From Pseudomonadota bacterium (lineage in GTDB: Bacteria; Pseudomonadota; Alphaproteobacteria; Rhizobiales; Devosiaceae), in contig JAEZKB010000151.1 of the NCBI GenBank assembly GCA_023415605.1, positions 1-42,540 of the forward strand: a stretch of 42,540 bases of DNA, given 5' to 3'. The notes beneath the pieces were generated by a model. That model worked only from the letters and a program-made list of their open reading frames with translations. It did no database searches and was not told where the DNA came from. Of the stretch, positions 41,315 through 42,540 are shown piece by piece. The translations under genes and the position numbers were made by a program. Positions within the stretch are counted from its first letter, which is position 1, and every line of letters begins with the position of its first letter.

Positions 41315-41350
41315 TTGAAAGACCCTCAACAACTGCAGATAGCACGCCCG

Positions 41351-42144
<794 letters not shown>

Positions 42145-42148
<4 letters not shown>

Positions 42149-42540
42149 GAGATGACGACGTCCAGTCCGAGGTCGAGTGGTGGCGCCGCCATGGTGATCT
42201 GGCTGGTCGAGATGTAGTCGACCCCGGTCTCGGCGATTGACCGGACCCGGTCGAGCTTCACCCCGCCCGAGGCTTCGAGCCTGGCCCGGCCTTTGTTGAG
42301 CTCCACCGCGTGGCGCAGCGTGTGATTGTCCATGTTGTCGAGCAGCACGATCGTGGCACCCGCCTCCAGCACTTCGGCCAACTGCTCGAGGTTGACCACC
42401 TCGATCTCGATGGCAACGAGATGCCCGGCAAACTCGCGCGCCGCCTTGTATGCCTTCCCGGCGCTGCCTGCGACCGCGATGTGGTTGTCCTTGATCAGGA
42501 TGGCGTCATCGAGCGCAAAGCGATGGTTCGAACCGCCGCC
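42145..42540 (-). CDS. nadC: Nicotinate-nucleotide pyrophosphorylase NadC (C-terminal part, cut by window)
   Basis: Only the C-terminal 131 residues are inside the window; the frame is open through the right edge. Translation on the minus strand from 42540 shows GGGSNHRFALDDAILIKDNH, then AIEIEVVNLEQL, LLDNMDNHTLRHAV, LEASGGVKLDRV and DYISTSQITMAAPPLDLGLD, the standard NadC blocks with quinolinate and PRPP contacts. NadC turns quinolinate into nicotinate mononucleotide in NAD synthesis. A downstream GTG at 42399 is internal, not a start. Its TGA overlaps cysQ's ATG. Confidence 0.95.

Overview
The window reads as a contiguous piece of a high-GC alphaproteobacterial chromosome. Gene content and protein style suggest Hyphomicrobiales, with Devosiaceae-like as my best guess; this rests on family recognition only, not on a search. 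Coding density is high, and nearly all genes are core metabolism or envelope functions with alphaproteobacterial neighbourhoods (rpiA-DUF2059-gor, nadE-gltX, divergent cobS/cobT, ArsR-Atm1, PadR-RND pump). I see no prophage, CRISPR array, intact insertion sequence, rRNA or tRNA gene.

Layout. 1-5.6 kb: a 29-residue membrane peptide, a DapA-superfamily lyase, an HtrA-like protein that has lost its catalytic triad, a PagL-like lipid A deacylase, dusA, a membrane-anchored retropepsin-like protease and cobS. 5.7-13.9 kb: cobT, a PleC/PdhS-like histidine kinase, a secreted SNase-like nuclease, an Lrp/AsnC regulator coupled to an alpha/beta hydrolase, an ABC-F ATPase, moaA and an L,D-transpeptidase. 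14.1-25 kb: rpiA, a DUF2059 protein, gor, class II DAHP synthase, an outer-membrane barrel protein, nadE-gltX, a DUF2865 protein, a cytochrome c' and a secreted protein with a duplicated CxC module. 25-31.1 kb: cysS behind a likely cysteine leader-peptide attenuator, then a tightly overlapped run VOC-GFA-Pip-GFA-GFA-cimA. 31.1-36 kb: a LysM protein, an ArsR regulator with an Atm1-type ABC exporter, a 0.54-kb structured intergenic stretch with a REP/BIME-like palindrome, and a Phd-Doc toxin-antitoxin module. 36-42.5 kb: a PadR-MFP-RND efflux operon, and nadC (cut by the window edge) overlapping cysQ.

The most notable signal is upstream of cysS. A 17-codon ORF with adjacent Cys codons is followed by mutually exclusive antiterminator and terminator pairings, with spacing that fits ribosome-controlled transcription attenuation. 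Other points worth a second look are the pseudoprotease, three tandem GFA paralogues around a proline iminopeptidase, an Lrp gene whose full-length frame has no ATG/GTG/TTG start, a leader ORF plus hairpin before the ABC-F gene, and intergenic RNA-like structure at 34.85-35.1 kb. Structures were paired by eye; no folding or database search was run.
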